From assembly GCF_004341515.1 (NCBI RefSeq), contig NZ_SLZF01000003.1:558001-622000 (forward strand): 64,000 nt of DNA, in the 5' to 3' direction. Each line of letters begins with the position of its first letter. The stretch's first letter is position 1. Below are positions 57,000-64,000 of the stretch, piece after piece. A model generated the notes under the pieces. The model was not told where the DNA came from. It saw only the letters and a list, made by a program, of their open reading frames with translations, and did no database searches. The DNA comes from Allobosea sp. BK604. GTDB lineage: Bacteria > Pseudomonadota > Alphaproteobacteria > Rhizobiales > Beijerinckiaceae. Made by a program: the position numbers and the translations under genes.

Positions 57000-57749
57000 A
57001 TGAACGAAACACGCGACGATCACGTCATCGCCGTCGAAGCCCTGCTCCGCTACTTGCAGTGCCGGGATCGCGTCAGCACCGCCGAGCGTGAGCTCGTCGC
57101 TAGCCTGACGATGCGGTTTAAAACGTTCAGGCGGGGCGAAGACCTCGTCAGCGAGAACTCCAGGCCGAATGAAAGCTGCCTGGTTCTCAGCGGCTTTACC
57201 GGACGAGAAGTCCTGCTCAAGGACGGCTCGCGCCAGATCACCGCAATTCACATCCCCGGCGATTTCGTCGATCTGCATGCCCTATTGCTGAAGCTCATGG
57301 ATCATAGCGTGGTCGCGCTGACCGAGGCCCACGCCGCCTATGTCCCGCATGCCGAATTGGTCCGGATATCGGAGGCAGCACCGCATCTCAGCCGGCTCTT
57401 TTGGCTTTCCACCGTGGTTGACGGCGCCATTCAGCGGGCCTGGATCGCTTGCATCGGCCGCCGCAAACCCTTGCACCATCTTGGCCACCTGATCTGCGAG
57501 CTCAGCATGCGGCTCAACGCGGTCGGCCTCGCGCCCCGCCATTCATTCGACTTTCCGATCACGCAATCACAGCTTGCGGATGTGCTCGGCATGTCGCTCG
57601 TTCAGGTGAACCGGACGTTGCAGGCGCTACGTCGCACCGGGCTGATCGATTGGAAGGGCTCGACCATCACGATCCATGACTTCGACGCTCTCGCGGAGCT
57701 TTCCGATTTCGACCCGACCTATCTTAATCTGATGAACGAGCCCCGTTAG
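57000..57749 (+). CDS. Crp/Fnr-family transcriptional regulator
   Basis: Regulator of 249 residues. The cyclic-nucleotide-binding-like beta-roll is at about 25-145 (FKTFRRGEDLVSENSRPNESCLVLSGFTGREVLL, then IPGDFVDLHALL), with no Fnr-type N-terminal Cys cluster, so it should not carry an iron-sulfur cluster. A long dimerisation helix is followed by the winged HTH at about 180-225 (FPITQSQLADVLGMSLVQVNRTLQALRRTGLI). Similar rhizobial regulators take part in general stress control. Target genes unknown. Confidence 0.9.
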   Translation: MNETRDDHVIAVEALLRYLQCRDRVSTAERELVASLTMRFKTFRRGEDLVSENSRPNESCLVLSGFTGREVLLKDGSRQITAIHIPGDFVDLHALLLKLMDHSVVALTEAHAAYVPHAELVRISEAAPHLSRLFWLSTVVDGAIQRAWIACIGRRKPLHHLGHLICELSMRLNAVGLAPRHSFDFPITQSQLADVLGMSLVQVNRTLQALRRTGLIDWKGSTITIHDFDALAELSDFDPTYLNLMNEPR

Positions 57750-57801
57750 GCTCCGGTGTGCGCGCTACTTCGCCAGGCAGCCGTCTCCAGCAAGCAACCT
57801 G

Positions 57802-58698
57802 TCATCGGGTCGTTTCGCCATGGAACAACGGCCTCAGGGCATGGAACTCCCGCGCCAGGAAATCCGACAACCTCCGCAGTCGGGCGGTGTGACGGAGCTC
57901 GCTATGCGTGAGGAACCAGAGGTCGCTCGATAGCTCGTCGATTGGTGCTCCCAGGCGCACCAGGCGAGGATCGCGATCGGCGAGATAGCAGGGCAGGACG
58001 CCAAGGCCGATTCCGCTTGCGACGGCCAGGGCCAGCGTGTGCAAGCTGTTTGCGAAGAGGGTCGCGCGCAGCCAATACCCGCGGTCCTTCAGCCAGCGCG
58101 CGGACGCCAGATGGCTGAGCTCCTCGTCCGGAGCCACCCAGGGATGGCGATCAAATCCATTGGCATCGGCGCCCGCCATGGTCGTCGCGCCATAGACGGC
58201 CACGGCAATCCGGCACAGCTTCCGTCCGACGAGACTCTCGGGAGGTTCACCACCGGCTCGCAGCGCGGCATCGACCTCTCGCTGGCGCAGATCCGCCATG
58301 CCGACGCCCGAGCGTAGATCGAGCCGGATCGCAGGGTAGTCCTGCCGGAAGCGGGCGATCACCGGCATCAGCGGTCCGGCGATCAACGTGTCGACGGTGG
58401 CGAAGCGGATCGATCCGGCTGCTTCTGAATCCTCGTTGCCGACCCTGGCTTCCAGCGTGGCGATGTCCTCCTCGATCCGTTCGGCGAGCGCGGCAGCCTC
58501 CCTTCCGGCCGGGGTGAGCGACACCCCCGTATTGTCGCGTCTGAAGACCAGCGTCCCCAAACGCTCTTCCATGGCCTTGGCGTGGCGGAAGACTGTCGGC
58601 GTGCTCACCCTGAGTTGCGTTGCCGCCCCTGCGAACGAACCCGATCGTGCCACGGCGAGGACGAGGCGAAGGTCATTCCAGTCAAGTCGCTCGGTCAT
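57802..58698 (-). CDS. LysR-family transcriptional regulator
   Basis: LysR regulator of 298 residues: HTH at about 5-62 (LDWNDLRLVLAVARSGSFAGAATQLRVSTPTVFRHAKAMEERLG), then an effector domain. It resembles the subgroup often beside cupin or quinol-type detoxification genes. Divergent from cupin-DoxX, 78 bp away, which it likely controls. Its ATG overlaps a palindrome at 58697-58715. Confidence 0.9.
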   Translation of the reverse strand: MTERLDWNDLRLVLAVARSGSFAGAATQLRVSTPTVFRHAKAMEERLGTLVFRRDNTGVSLTPAGREAAALAERIEEDIATLEARVGNEDSEAAGSIRFATVDTLIAGPLMPVIARFRQDYPAIRLDLRSGVGMADLRQREVDAALRAGGEPPESLVGRKLCRIAVAVYGATTMAGADANGFDRHPWVAPDEELSHLASARWLKDRGYWLRATLFANSLHTLALAVASGIGLGVLPCYLADRDPRLVRLGAPIDELSSDLWFLTHSELRHTARLRRLSDFLAREFHALRPLFHGETTR

Positions 58699-58715
58699 GA
58701 AATCCGGCGTTTCAT
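58697..58715. promoter_or_regulatory. Candidate LysR binding site
   Basis: ATGAAA (58697-58702), 7 bp, TTTCAT (58710-58715), a perfect dyad between divergent genes. A further TTTCAT half-site occurs near 58733. LysR sites normally have T-N11-A spacing, which this dyad roughly fits. Confidence 0.4.
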
Positions 58716-58776
58716 ATTTGTTACTACCTGCATTTCATCGTACTCGCTAGCGTCCTCCCGGCAAATGGAGGCGACG

Positions 58777-59184
58777 ATGACAGCCAGGCACATCACATGG
58801 ACGCGGGATCAGGCGTCCGGGCGAGGTGAGTTCGAGGGTGCCGAGTTCGGCTCGGAGGTGTCGATCATCTTCACCCGGATCGACCGTCCCGGCGAAGGAC
58901 CGGAACTGCACCGCCATCCCTATTCCGAGACCTTCATCATTCGTCGGGGCACGGTCGTCTTCTCGGACGGGATATCGAGCTTCGAAGCCTCGGCGGGAGC
59001 GGTCGTCGTCGTTCCGGCAGGAGTTCCGCATCGGTTCACCAGCAAGAGCGAGCATCTCGAGATGATCGATATCCACGCCAGCGGCAACTTCGTCACCGAG
59101 TGGCTGGACCGGCCCACGGAATCCAGTCAGCAGGCCGAGCGAAGTCATGCCGGTCACGATGATTGGCCGCGCCAAAGAGCGTGA
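58777..59184 (+). CDS. Cupin-domain protein
   Basis: Single-domain cupin of 135 residues. Cupin motif 1 is HRHPYSETFIIRRGTVVF (about 43-60, G-x5-H-x-H-x-E-like) and motif 2 is PAGVPHRFTS (about 80-89), giving the metal-binding His/Glu set. ATG 58777 is used, with GGAGG upstream inside an earlier ATG at 58765. Probably an operon with the DoxX gene 30 bp downstream; both may serve quinone or redox stress handling. Substrate unknown. Confidence 0.85.
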   Translation: MTARHITWTRDQASGRGEFEGAEFGSEVSIIFTRIDRPGEGPELHRHPYSETFIIRRGTVVFSDGISSFEASAGAVVVVPAGVPHRFTSKSEHLEMIDIHASGNFVTEWLDRPTESSQQAERSHAGHDDWPRQRA

Positions 59185-59214
59185 GCGCATCCTTGATCTT
59201 CAAAGGAGAACAAA

Positions 59215-59658
59215 ATGAACACGCAAGCGACGCTTTGGGCGAGTCGCGCCCTGACATGGCTATTTGCGCTCTTCATGCTGGGTGCGTCCATCTCGCCCAA
59301 ATTGCTCGGTCTACCGGTTGCCGAAGAGACCATGGCGCAGCTTGGCTGGCCCCCAGGCTATGCCTTCACGATTGGCTTGATGGAACTGGGATGTCTCGCG
59401 CTTTATCTCATCCCCCGCACCGGCTTTCTTGGGGCCGTGCTGATGACGGCCCTCCTGGGCGGCGCGATGGCGACGCAGCTCAGGGTCGGAAGCCCGCTCT
59501 TCAGCCATGTCCTCTTCGGCATGTACCTGGGGCTTTTCATGTGGGGCGGACTCTGGCTTCGAGACAGGCGCCTGCGAGCGTTCTTCCCCGTCGACCAGGA
59601 ACCTGTGGCAAAGTCCGAAGCTGAAAAACCCGGCAAGCTGGAAGCGGCCAGACCGTAG
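59215..59658 (+). CDS. DoxX-family membrane protein
   Basis: Membrane protein of 147 residues with four helices: LTWLFALFMLGASISPKLLG, YAFTIGLMELGCLALYLIP, FLGAVLMTALLGGAMATQLRVG and HVLFGMYLGLFMWGGLWL, the DoxX/DUF417 pattern. AAAGGAG lies 9 nt before the ATG. Second gene of the cupin operon. Related to redox-associated membrane proteins; exact role unknown. Confidence 0.87.
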   Translation: MNTQATLWASRALTWLFALFMLGASISPKLLGLPVAEETMAQLGWPPGYAFTIGLMELGCLALYLIPRTGFLGAVLMTALLGGAMATQLRVGSPLFSHVLFGMYLGLFMWGGLWLRDRRLRAFFPVDQEPVAKSEAEKPGKLEAARP

Positions 59659-59748
59659 TGCACCGGGTCGGCACAGCTTCCCTCAAGGCCAGCGTTCCGC
59701 CGGCGCCGCGAATGGCGTGACATGGGGACTCGGAGCGCTGCTGCCTCG

Positions 59749-59949
59749 TCAGTTGGGGTCGGGGCGCGACTTGCGTACGCCCTCCTGCCGGGCTCTCCAG
59801 GCCTTGATCGCCGTTATCAATCCGACCCGAATAGCCTCTTCGACCGAGCCGCGTTTTGCGTGGTCGAGTTGAGCGAGTTGATCCCTTGCCCGGTCATATT
59901 CTTCGGGACTCGCAATCGTGAGCTGAGGCGGAGGAGGACGAACGATCAT
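59749..59949 (-). CDS. Small helical protein (family with 56434)
   Basis: Protein of 66 residues: MIVRPPPPQLTIASPEEYDRARDQLAQL, then AKRGSVEEAIRVGLITAIKAWRARQEG. It shares the strand, P-E-E-Y, A/R helix and ending A-x-x-A/W-x-A pattern with 56434-56625. ATG 59949 follows AGGGCCTTGCAATG-type sequence with GGCC only; start confidence is moderate. No named family. Confidence 0.55.
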   Translation of the reverse strand: MIVRPPPPQLTIASPEEYDRARDQLAQLDHAKRGSVEEAIRVGLITAIKAWRARQEGVRKSRPDPN

Positions 59950-60079
59950 TGCAAGGCCCTGAGGTCTGTTTCCTCAACCAAGCCTTTGGCGCCAGGTTCC
60001 TTCGCCCCATCACCTGGCTGATGCCTTCCTGACGCCGGAACGACTCCATGCCGGCCTCATTGCCAGCTCGGTTCCCGAA

Positions 60080-60337
60080 CTACCCTGGCTTATCGGGCTT
60101 TATCTTGCTCGGCCCAGCGGCATCGAAGCGCCTGATGGCCGATGCCACGAGCTCGCTGTCCGGCACCTGGGCTTGCCAAAGCTCCGCCAGAATATAGCCG
60201 AGCCGATCGTTCTCCGCCTGATAGTTCAGGGCACCGATCGGGGCTCTCGCCTCGATCTCTTGCCAGGCCTTCTGATGAGCCAAAATGATGCGGTCGCGAT
60301 GGATGCCTGGAATCCTACCTTGCCAGGACATGTTCAC
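60080..60337 (-). CDS. Small conserved protein (paralogue of 61274)
   Basis: Protein of 85 residues. Its core AWQEIEARAPIGALNYQAENDRLGYILAELWQAQVPDSELVASAIRRFDAAGPS aligns (in pieces) with the protein at 61274: AW-x5-8, R-L-x-Y-I-x-x-x-L-W, A-x-x-x-F-x-A-x-x-P-S. ATG could be 60337 or 60331. Helical, cytoplasmic; function unknown. Confidence 0.6.
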   Translation of the reverse strand: MNMSWQGRIPGIHRDRIILAHQKAWQEIEARAPIGALNYQAENDRLGYILAELWQAQVPDSELVASAIRRFDAAGPSKIKPDKPG

Positions 60338-60358
60338 CCCGCCGGCCAGCGGTACAGA

Positions 60359-60616
60359 TCATTCGAACGCGCTTCCTATGATGTGAACGACACGGCGCGT
60401 GGGCGGCCGGCTCGAGACTGTTTCGACCTGCTCCACGGCCGGATACGGGCTTCCGCCGATACGGATCGCGTTGAGAAGCCTCGCCGGAAGAATCCGGCCG
60501 AAACTCGCGCTCGGGTATGACATTCCCTTGATCGGGGAAGCCGAACCGGCCTGAGTCGAGAGCTCACCCGCTACGGTCGCGACGGCGATGGCGCCGCAGA
60601 GTGCGAACCATTTCAT
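60359..60616 (-). CDS. Small secreted hypothetical protein
   Basis: Protein of 85 residues with signal peptide MKWFALCGAIAVATVAGELSTQAGSAS. The mature part is short and without known domain (FGRILPARLLNAIRIGGSPYP). ATG 60616 follows GGGGAAATTCC. Overlapping minus-strand order with the gene at 60080 (gap about 20 bp) suggests co-transcription. Confidence 0.6.
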   Translation of the reverse strand: MKWFALCGAIAVATVAGELSTQAGSASPIKGMSYPSASFGRILPARLLNAIRIGGSPYPAVEQVETVSSRPPTRRVVHIIGSAFE

Positions 60617-60737
60617 TGGAATTTCCCCATCTCTCCCCCGAGGCATTCAACCCACGAGATTGGGAGGGAGTTCCGGGAACTGTTTACAAGGATTCTAAGT
60701 TTGCTGTCCGTCTGGGGGCAAACTGAAGATCGGATTG

Positions 60738-61151
60738 ATGAGGAAGATCTTGCTTGCAGCTGCCGTCGTGATGACTCCGATGGTGGCGTTCGCCCAGAAT
60801 CCCGAGGGCGCTCGGGGTGGCGCGGTGAGCGGTGGCACGGCCGGTGCGGTCGGGGGTGCCGTGGTCGGCGGCCCGGTGGGAGCCGTGGTCGGCGGCGTGG
60901 GTGGCGCAGTTGCCGGCGCGATCATCGGTGACCAGACCCCGCGCTTCAGGACCTATGTCTCCGAGCATGAGGTGCCCTCGTATCGCTACCGCGAGGAGGT
61001 GCGCGTCGGCGCCGTCCTTCCCGAAGCGGGCGTGACCTATCGCGAGGTGCCCGCTGAGTTCGGCACGAAGGGCTATCGCTACACCGTCGTCAACGATCGG
61101 ACCGTGATCGTGGAGCCGAAGACCCGCAAGATCATCCAGGTGATCGAATAA
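60738..61151 (+). CDS. DUF1236-family secreted protein
   Basis: Secreted protein of 137 residues. Signal peptide MRKILLAAAVVMTPMVAFAQ, a Gly/Val-rich central repeat (GGAVSGGTAGAVGGAVVGGP... about 25-60, membrane-like), then RFRTYVSEHEVPSYRYREEVRVGAVLPEAGVTYREVP (about 71-107) and YRYTVVNDRTVIVEPKTRKIIQVIE, the DUF1236 pattern. Common in Hyphomicrobiales; role unknown. ATG 60738 preferred over TTG 60735. Confidence 0.85.
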   Translation: MRKILLAAAVVMTPMVAFAQNPEGARGGAVSGGTAGAVGGAVVGGPVGAVVGGVGGAVAGAIIGDQTPRFRTYVSEHEVPSYRYREEVRVGAVLPEAGVTYREVPAEFGTKGYRYTVVNDRTVIVEPKTRKIIQVIE

Positions 61152-61273
61152 TCCATGCCCGGGCCCTGCGCTCCAGCGCGGGGCCCCCGCCGACGGCGCC
61201 GCGCCGACAGGTCATCACCATTGCTGCTTGCGGGGTGATAACCTTGGGTTATCCTCCCCGCGGAGGAGCCGAA

Positions 61274-61525
61274 ATGCCGTTCAGCTTTGCGACACCGGAA
61301 GACTTGGGGCTGCTGGAAGAATCGCTCGAACGGGCCTGGGCCATGGTTGTCGAGCGACACGGCCATGATCCGCTGAGCGCCCCGGGCGCGCGCGAGCGGC
61401 TTGCCTATATCGTGTCCGCCCTTTGGCGCAGCGGCCTACGCGAAGGCATGGCTGAGCAAGCCTTCGCTCAGTTCGAGGCAACGACGCCGAGCTTGACCCC
61501 AACGCAAGCGGCACGGTCTTCCTAG
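61274..61525 (+). CDS. Small conserved protein (paralogue of 60080)
   Basis: Protein of 83 residues: MPFSFATPEDLGLLEESLERAWAMVV, then ARERLAYIVSALWRSGLREGMAEQAFAQFEATTPS. GGAGGAGCC precedes the ATG at good spacing. It shares its core with the protein at 60080. No function known. Confidence 0.65.
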   Translation: MPFSFATPEDLGLLEESLERAWAMVVERHGHDPLSAPGARERLAYIVSALWRSGLREGMAEQAFAQFEATTPSLTPTQAARSS

Positions 61526-61790
61526 GCGAATGCGAGATCGACTCGCAGGTTTCGTCCGCCAGAAACGACCTCGCCCGGGTACCTCCAAGCCGCTGAAGTC
61601 CACATCGATCCGAGCGCACCGACCCGCTCAACAAATCCGCGTCTGCTGATGTCACGTCCCCTGGGCGTTCCCAAACGCGGCTGCGACGAAAAGCGTCCTC
61701 GAATACACCCGCCAGAACGGATTGATTCTTCTCGTCAGCCGGATGACAGAAGACTGCCCCTGGCGGCGTGACGATATGAGAGACCTGACC

Positions 61791-63242
61791 ATGCTGAAGC
61801 TCAACGACCCCTCGCTGCTGAAATCGCAATGCCATGTCGACGGCGGCTGGATCGGCGACGGCACGGACGCAGTCGACAATCCTGCGACCGGCGAGACCCT
61901 GGCAAAAGTGCCGCGCTTCGGCACGGAGGAGACCACCGCGGCGGTCGAGGCGGCCTCGCGCGCCTTCAAGCCTTGGGCGAAGAAGAGCGCCAAGGAGCGC
62001 TCGGCGATCCTGCGCAAATGGTTCGAGCTGATCATGGCGAACCAGGAGGACATCGCGCAGATCATGACGGCCGAGCAGGGCAAGCCGCTCAGCGAGGCCC
62101 GCGGCGAGGTCGCCTATGCCGCCTCCTTCGTCGAGTTCTACGCCGAGGAAGCCAAGCGCATCTATGGCGAGACCATCCCCTCGCCCTTCCCGAACTCACG
62201 CATCATCGTGCAGAAGCAGCCGGTCGGCGTCTGCGCCGCGATCACGCCCTGGAACTTCCCGGCCGCGATGATCACCCGTAAATGCGCGCCTGGCCTCGCC
62301 GCCGGCTGCACCTTCGTGGTCAAGCCCGCGCCCGATACCCCGCTCACCGCGCTCGCCCTGATGGAGCTTGCCGTCCGCGCCGGCTTCCCGGCCGGGGTGC
62401 TCAATATCGTCACTGGCGATGCGGTCGCAGTCGGCAAGGTCATGACCACGCATCCGGCGGTGCGCTTCGTCGGCTTCACCGGCTCGACCCCGGTCGGCAA
62501 GCTGCTGATGCAGCAGGCGGCCTCGACCGTGAAGAAGGTCGGGCTCGAGCTCGGCGGCAATGCCCCCTTCATCGTCTTCGACGATGCCGATCTCGACGCG
62601 GCCGTGCAGGGCGCGATCATCGCCAAGTACCGCAACATGGGCCAGACCTGTGTCTGCACCAACCGGCTCTTCGTGCAGGACGGCATCCATGATGATTTCG
62701 TCGCCAAGTTCGCCGGCGAGGTCGCGAAGATGAAGGTCGGCAACGGCGCCGAGGTCGGCGTGGTGCAGGGCCCGCTGATCAACGAGCGCGCCATCGAGAA
62801 GGTCGAGCGTCATGTCGCGGACGCTGTCGCGAATGGCGCCAAGGTCGTGGTCGGTGGCCATCGCCACGCGCTTGGCCGCACCTTCTTCGAGCCGACCGTG
62901 CTCTCGGGCGTCACGACGAAAATGCTGGTGACGAACGAGGAGACCTTTGGCCCGGTCGCGCCGGTCTACCGCTTCTCGACCGAGGAGGAAGTGGTGCGGA
63001 TGGCGAACGACACGCCCTTCGGCCTTGCCGCCTATTTCTATTCGAAGGATCTCGGCCGCGCCTTCCGCGTCGCCGAGGAGCTCGAATACGGCATGGTCGG
63101 CATCAACTCCGCCATTCTCGGCACCGAGGTCGCACCCTTCGGCGGCGTCAAGGAATCCGGGCTCGGCCGCGAGGGCTCGCTGCACGGCATGGATGAGTTC
63201 GTCGAGATCAAGTACATGCTCGTCGGCGGGCTCCAGGCCTAG
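61791..63242 (+). CDS. gabD: NAD(P)-dependent succinate-semialdehyde dehydrogenase
   Basis: Aldehyde dehydrogenase of 483 residues that oxidises succinate semialdehyde to succinate in 4-aminobutyrate use. MLKLNDPSLLKSQCHVDGGWI matches the start of E. coli GabD (482 residues), so 61791 is preferred over 61776 and 61722. The NAD site is GFTGSTPVGKLLM (about 226-238), the general base lies in LELGGNAPF (about 252-260), and the catalytic Cys is in GQTCVCTNR (about 284-292). It follows the accessory stretch and ends near a repeat fragment. Confidence 0.93.
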   Translation: MLKLNDPSLLKSQCHVDGGWIGDGTDAVDNPATGETLAKVPRFGTEETTAAVEAASRAFKPWAKKSAKERSAILRKWFELIMANQEDIAQIMTAEQGKPLSEARGEVAYAASFVEFYAEEAKRIYGETIPSPFPNSRIIVQKQPVGVCAAITPWNFPAAMITRKCAPGLAAGCTFVVKPAPDTPLTALALMELAVRAGFPAGVLNIVTGDAVAVGKVMTTHPAVRFVGFTGSTPVGKLLMQQAASTVKKVGLELGGNAPFIVFDDADLDAAVQGAIIAKYRNMGQTCVCTNRLFVQDGIHDDFVAKFAGEVAKMKVGNGAEVGVVQGPLINERAIEKVERHVADAVANGAKVVVGGHRHALGRTFFEPTVLSGVTTKMLVTNEETFGPVAPVYRFSTEEEVVRMANDTPFGLAAYFYSKDLGRAFRVAEELEYGMVGINSAILGTEVAPFGGVKESGLGREGSLHGMDEFVEIKYMLVGGLQA

Positions 63243-63248
63243 GCAGCC

Positions 63249-63310
63249 TAGAGCTTGTCAGCGAAGCGGGTACCGGTTCGCGTCGAGAAAATGCGATAAA
63301 ACAAAAGCCT
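63249..63310. repeat. Family-A MITE-like element, left half, diverged
   Basis: TAGAGCTTGTCAGCGAAGCGGG through GTTCGCGTCGAGAAAATGCG, nine bases after the dehydrogenase stop. The right half is missing. Confidence 0.6.
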
Positions 63311-63334
63311 AATCGCGCCGCCTCGCGGCGCCCC

Positions 63335-64000
63335 TCACTCCGGGAGGCCTGCCTTGCGCAGGCCGCTCGCGAGGAGCGCGATATCCTCCTCCCGCAGGAC
63401 CGGGAGCCAAGTCGTGATCTCCGAAATGCGCAGCGAGGGATGGAGCTGGAGCAGATGGTCGCGCGCCCGCTGCGCCTGCTCCATGCGCTGCGCCAGCGCG
63501 TGGCTTGCCACGACGATGCAGCCCACGAGCAGAAAGCTCGGCAGGTTCGTGAAGGCCTTCTCCGCCCATGACGAGGCGGCATCGAAGCGCCCGGCGAAGA
63601 GATGCGCCGCCGCCATCCCCGCCTGCATGCGATACATCTCCGGATCGAGCGGGCTCAGGCGCATGGCATGGCTGAAATGCGTGATCGCCGCATCTGCCTC
63701 GCCGTGCCAGACCCTGAGATAGCCACCCAGGAACCAGGCCGGGGCCAGGCTCGGATTGAGCATGACCGCGCGGTCGAGCAAGGCGATGCTGGCATCGAGA
63801 TCGCCGGTGAAATGGGAGAGCGCATGCCCGCCCCGCGTCAGCGCGACCGCATCGTCCCGGCCCTGCTCGATGGCCTTGCGCGCGAGCCGGATGCCCTCGG
63901 CATCCTCAGCGGGATCGGCCATCCAGCCATTGACCTTGCGCCAGAAATAGCACCAGGCCGCCATCCCGTAGGCCGACGCGAATGCCGGATCGAGCTCGAT
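63335..64000 (-). CDS. TPR-containing protein, C-terminal part (5' end outside window)
   Basis: The last 221 residues of a larger protein. Several TPR-like units appear: PAFASAYGMAAWCYFWRKVNGW, then NPSLAPAWFLGGYLRVWHGEADAAITHFSHAMRLSPLDPEMYRMQAGMAAAHLFAGRFDAASSWAEKA in pieces. This arrangement, with ending LREEDIALLASGLRKAGLPE, is typical of the C-terminus of adenylate-cyclase or CadC/winged-helix regulators with TPR tails. The N-terminal domain that would decide is not in the window. Frame is open to base 64000. Confidence 0.8.
   Translation of the reverse strand: MELDPAFASAYGMAAWCYFWRKVNGWMADPAEDAEGIRLARKAIEQGRDDAVALTRGGHALSHFTGDLDASIALLDRAVMLNPSLAPAWFLGGYLRVWHGEADAAITHFSHAMRLSPLDPEMYRMQAGMAAAHLFAGRFDAASSWAEKAFTNLPSFLLVGCIVVASHALAQRMEQAQRARDHLLQLHPSLRISEITTWLPVLREEDIALLASGLRKAGLPE

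Overview
The window is high-GC DNA with the gene content of a free-living soil or plant-associated alphaproteobacterium of the order Hyphomicrobiales (Rhizobiales); a Bosea-like genus is my best guess. The indicators are Irr with bacterioferritin, a cellulose cluster with bcsN, homospermidine synthase, a speF-type leader before ornithine decarboxylase, and palindromic intergenic repeats typical of this order. No rRNA, CRISPR array, phage or complete insertion sequence was seen. One tRNA gene, tRNA-Ala(CGC), is present.

Layout. 1-9.8 kb: housekeeping and accessory single genes (ZapE, a LysR/LysE pair, a GNAT acetyltransferase, an Inh-type lipoprotein, a Rid protein, an OpgG/D glucan protein, a TetR/metallo-hydrolase pair, a Ca2+/H+ antiporter, a VOC protein). 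9.9-18.1 kb: a polyamine region in which a structured leader and ornithine decarboxylase lie upstream of homospermidine synthase; between them sit a GNAT gene and a Ugp-like ABC importer without its ATPase, followed by a GpdQ-like phosphodiesterase. 18.2-20.5 kb: an orphan form-II CoxL-like molybdenum hydroxylase. 20.8-29.6 kb: a cellulose operon bcsN-bcsA-bcsB-bcsZ-TPR protein, followed upstream by three small secreted or membrane unknowns, two of them paralogues with the same four-cysteine pattern. 32.9-38.9 kb: asd, a DMT exporter, and a TetR/EmrA/EmrB efflux unit with two palindromic operators. 39.1-43.6 kb: irr-bfd-bfr with matching Irr-type boxes, MOSC, a double cold-shock protein, carbonic anhydrase, DUF167 and YggT.

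From the tRNA-Ala gene at 43.7 kb to about 61.6 kb the character changes. Genes are short, spacing is loose, and many products are stress-associated or unknown: a general-stress flavin-fold protein, a GT4 glycosyltransferase with amylo-1,6-glucosidase, an MFS carrier, a HARP-like repeat protein, an exonuclease III homologue, YihY/BrkB, DUF6894, GlsB, YidB, a Crp/Fnr regulator, LysR with cupin and DoxX, DUF1236, and several families of 60-90-residue proteins. The window closes with a GabD-type dehydrogenase and the C-terminal TPR half of another protein.

The most unusual structural signal is a family of about 100-bp elements with inverted termini (TAGAGCATTT...AAATGCTCTA) and TA ends. Copies or fragments lie directly at the 3' ends of several genes, and the TAG at the element edge serves as the stop codon of at least four of them; a second repeat family does the same for two more genes. 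This looks like a non-autonomous, MITE-like element that ends open reading frames.
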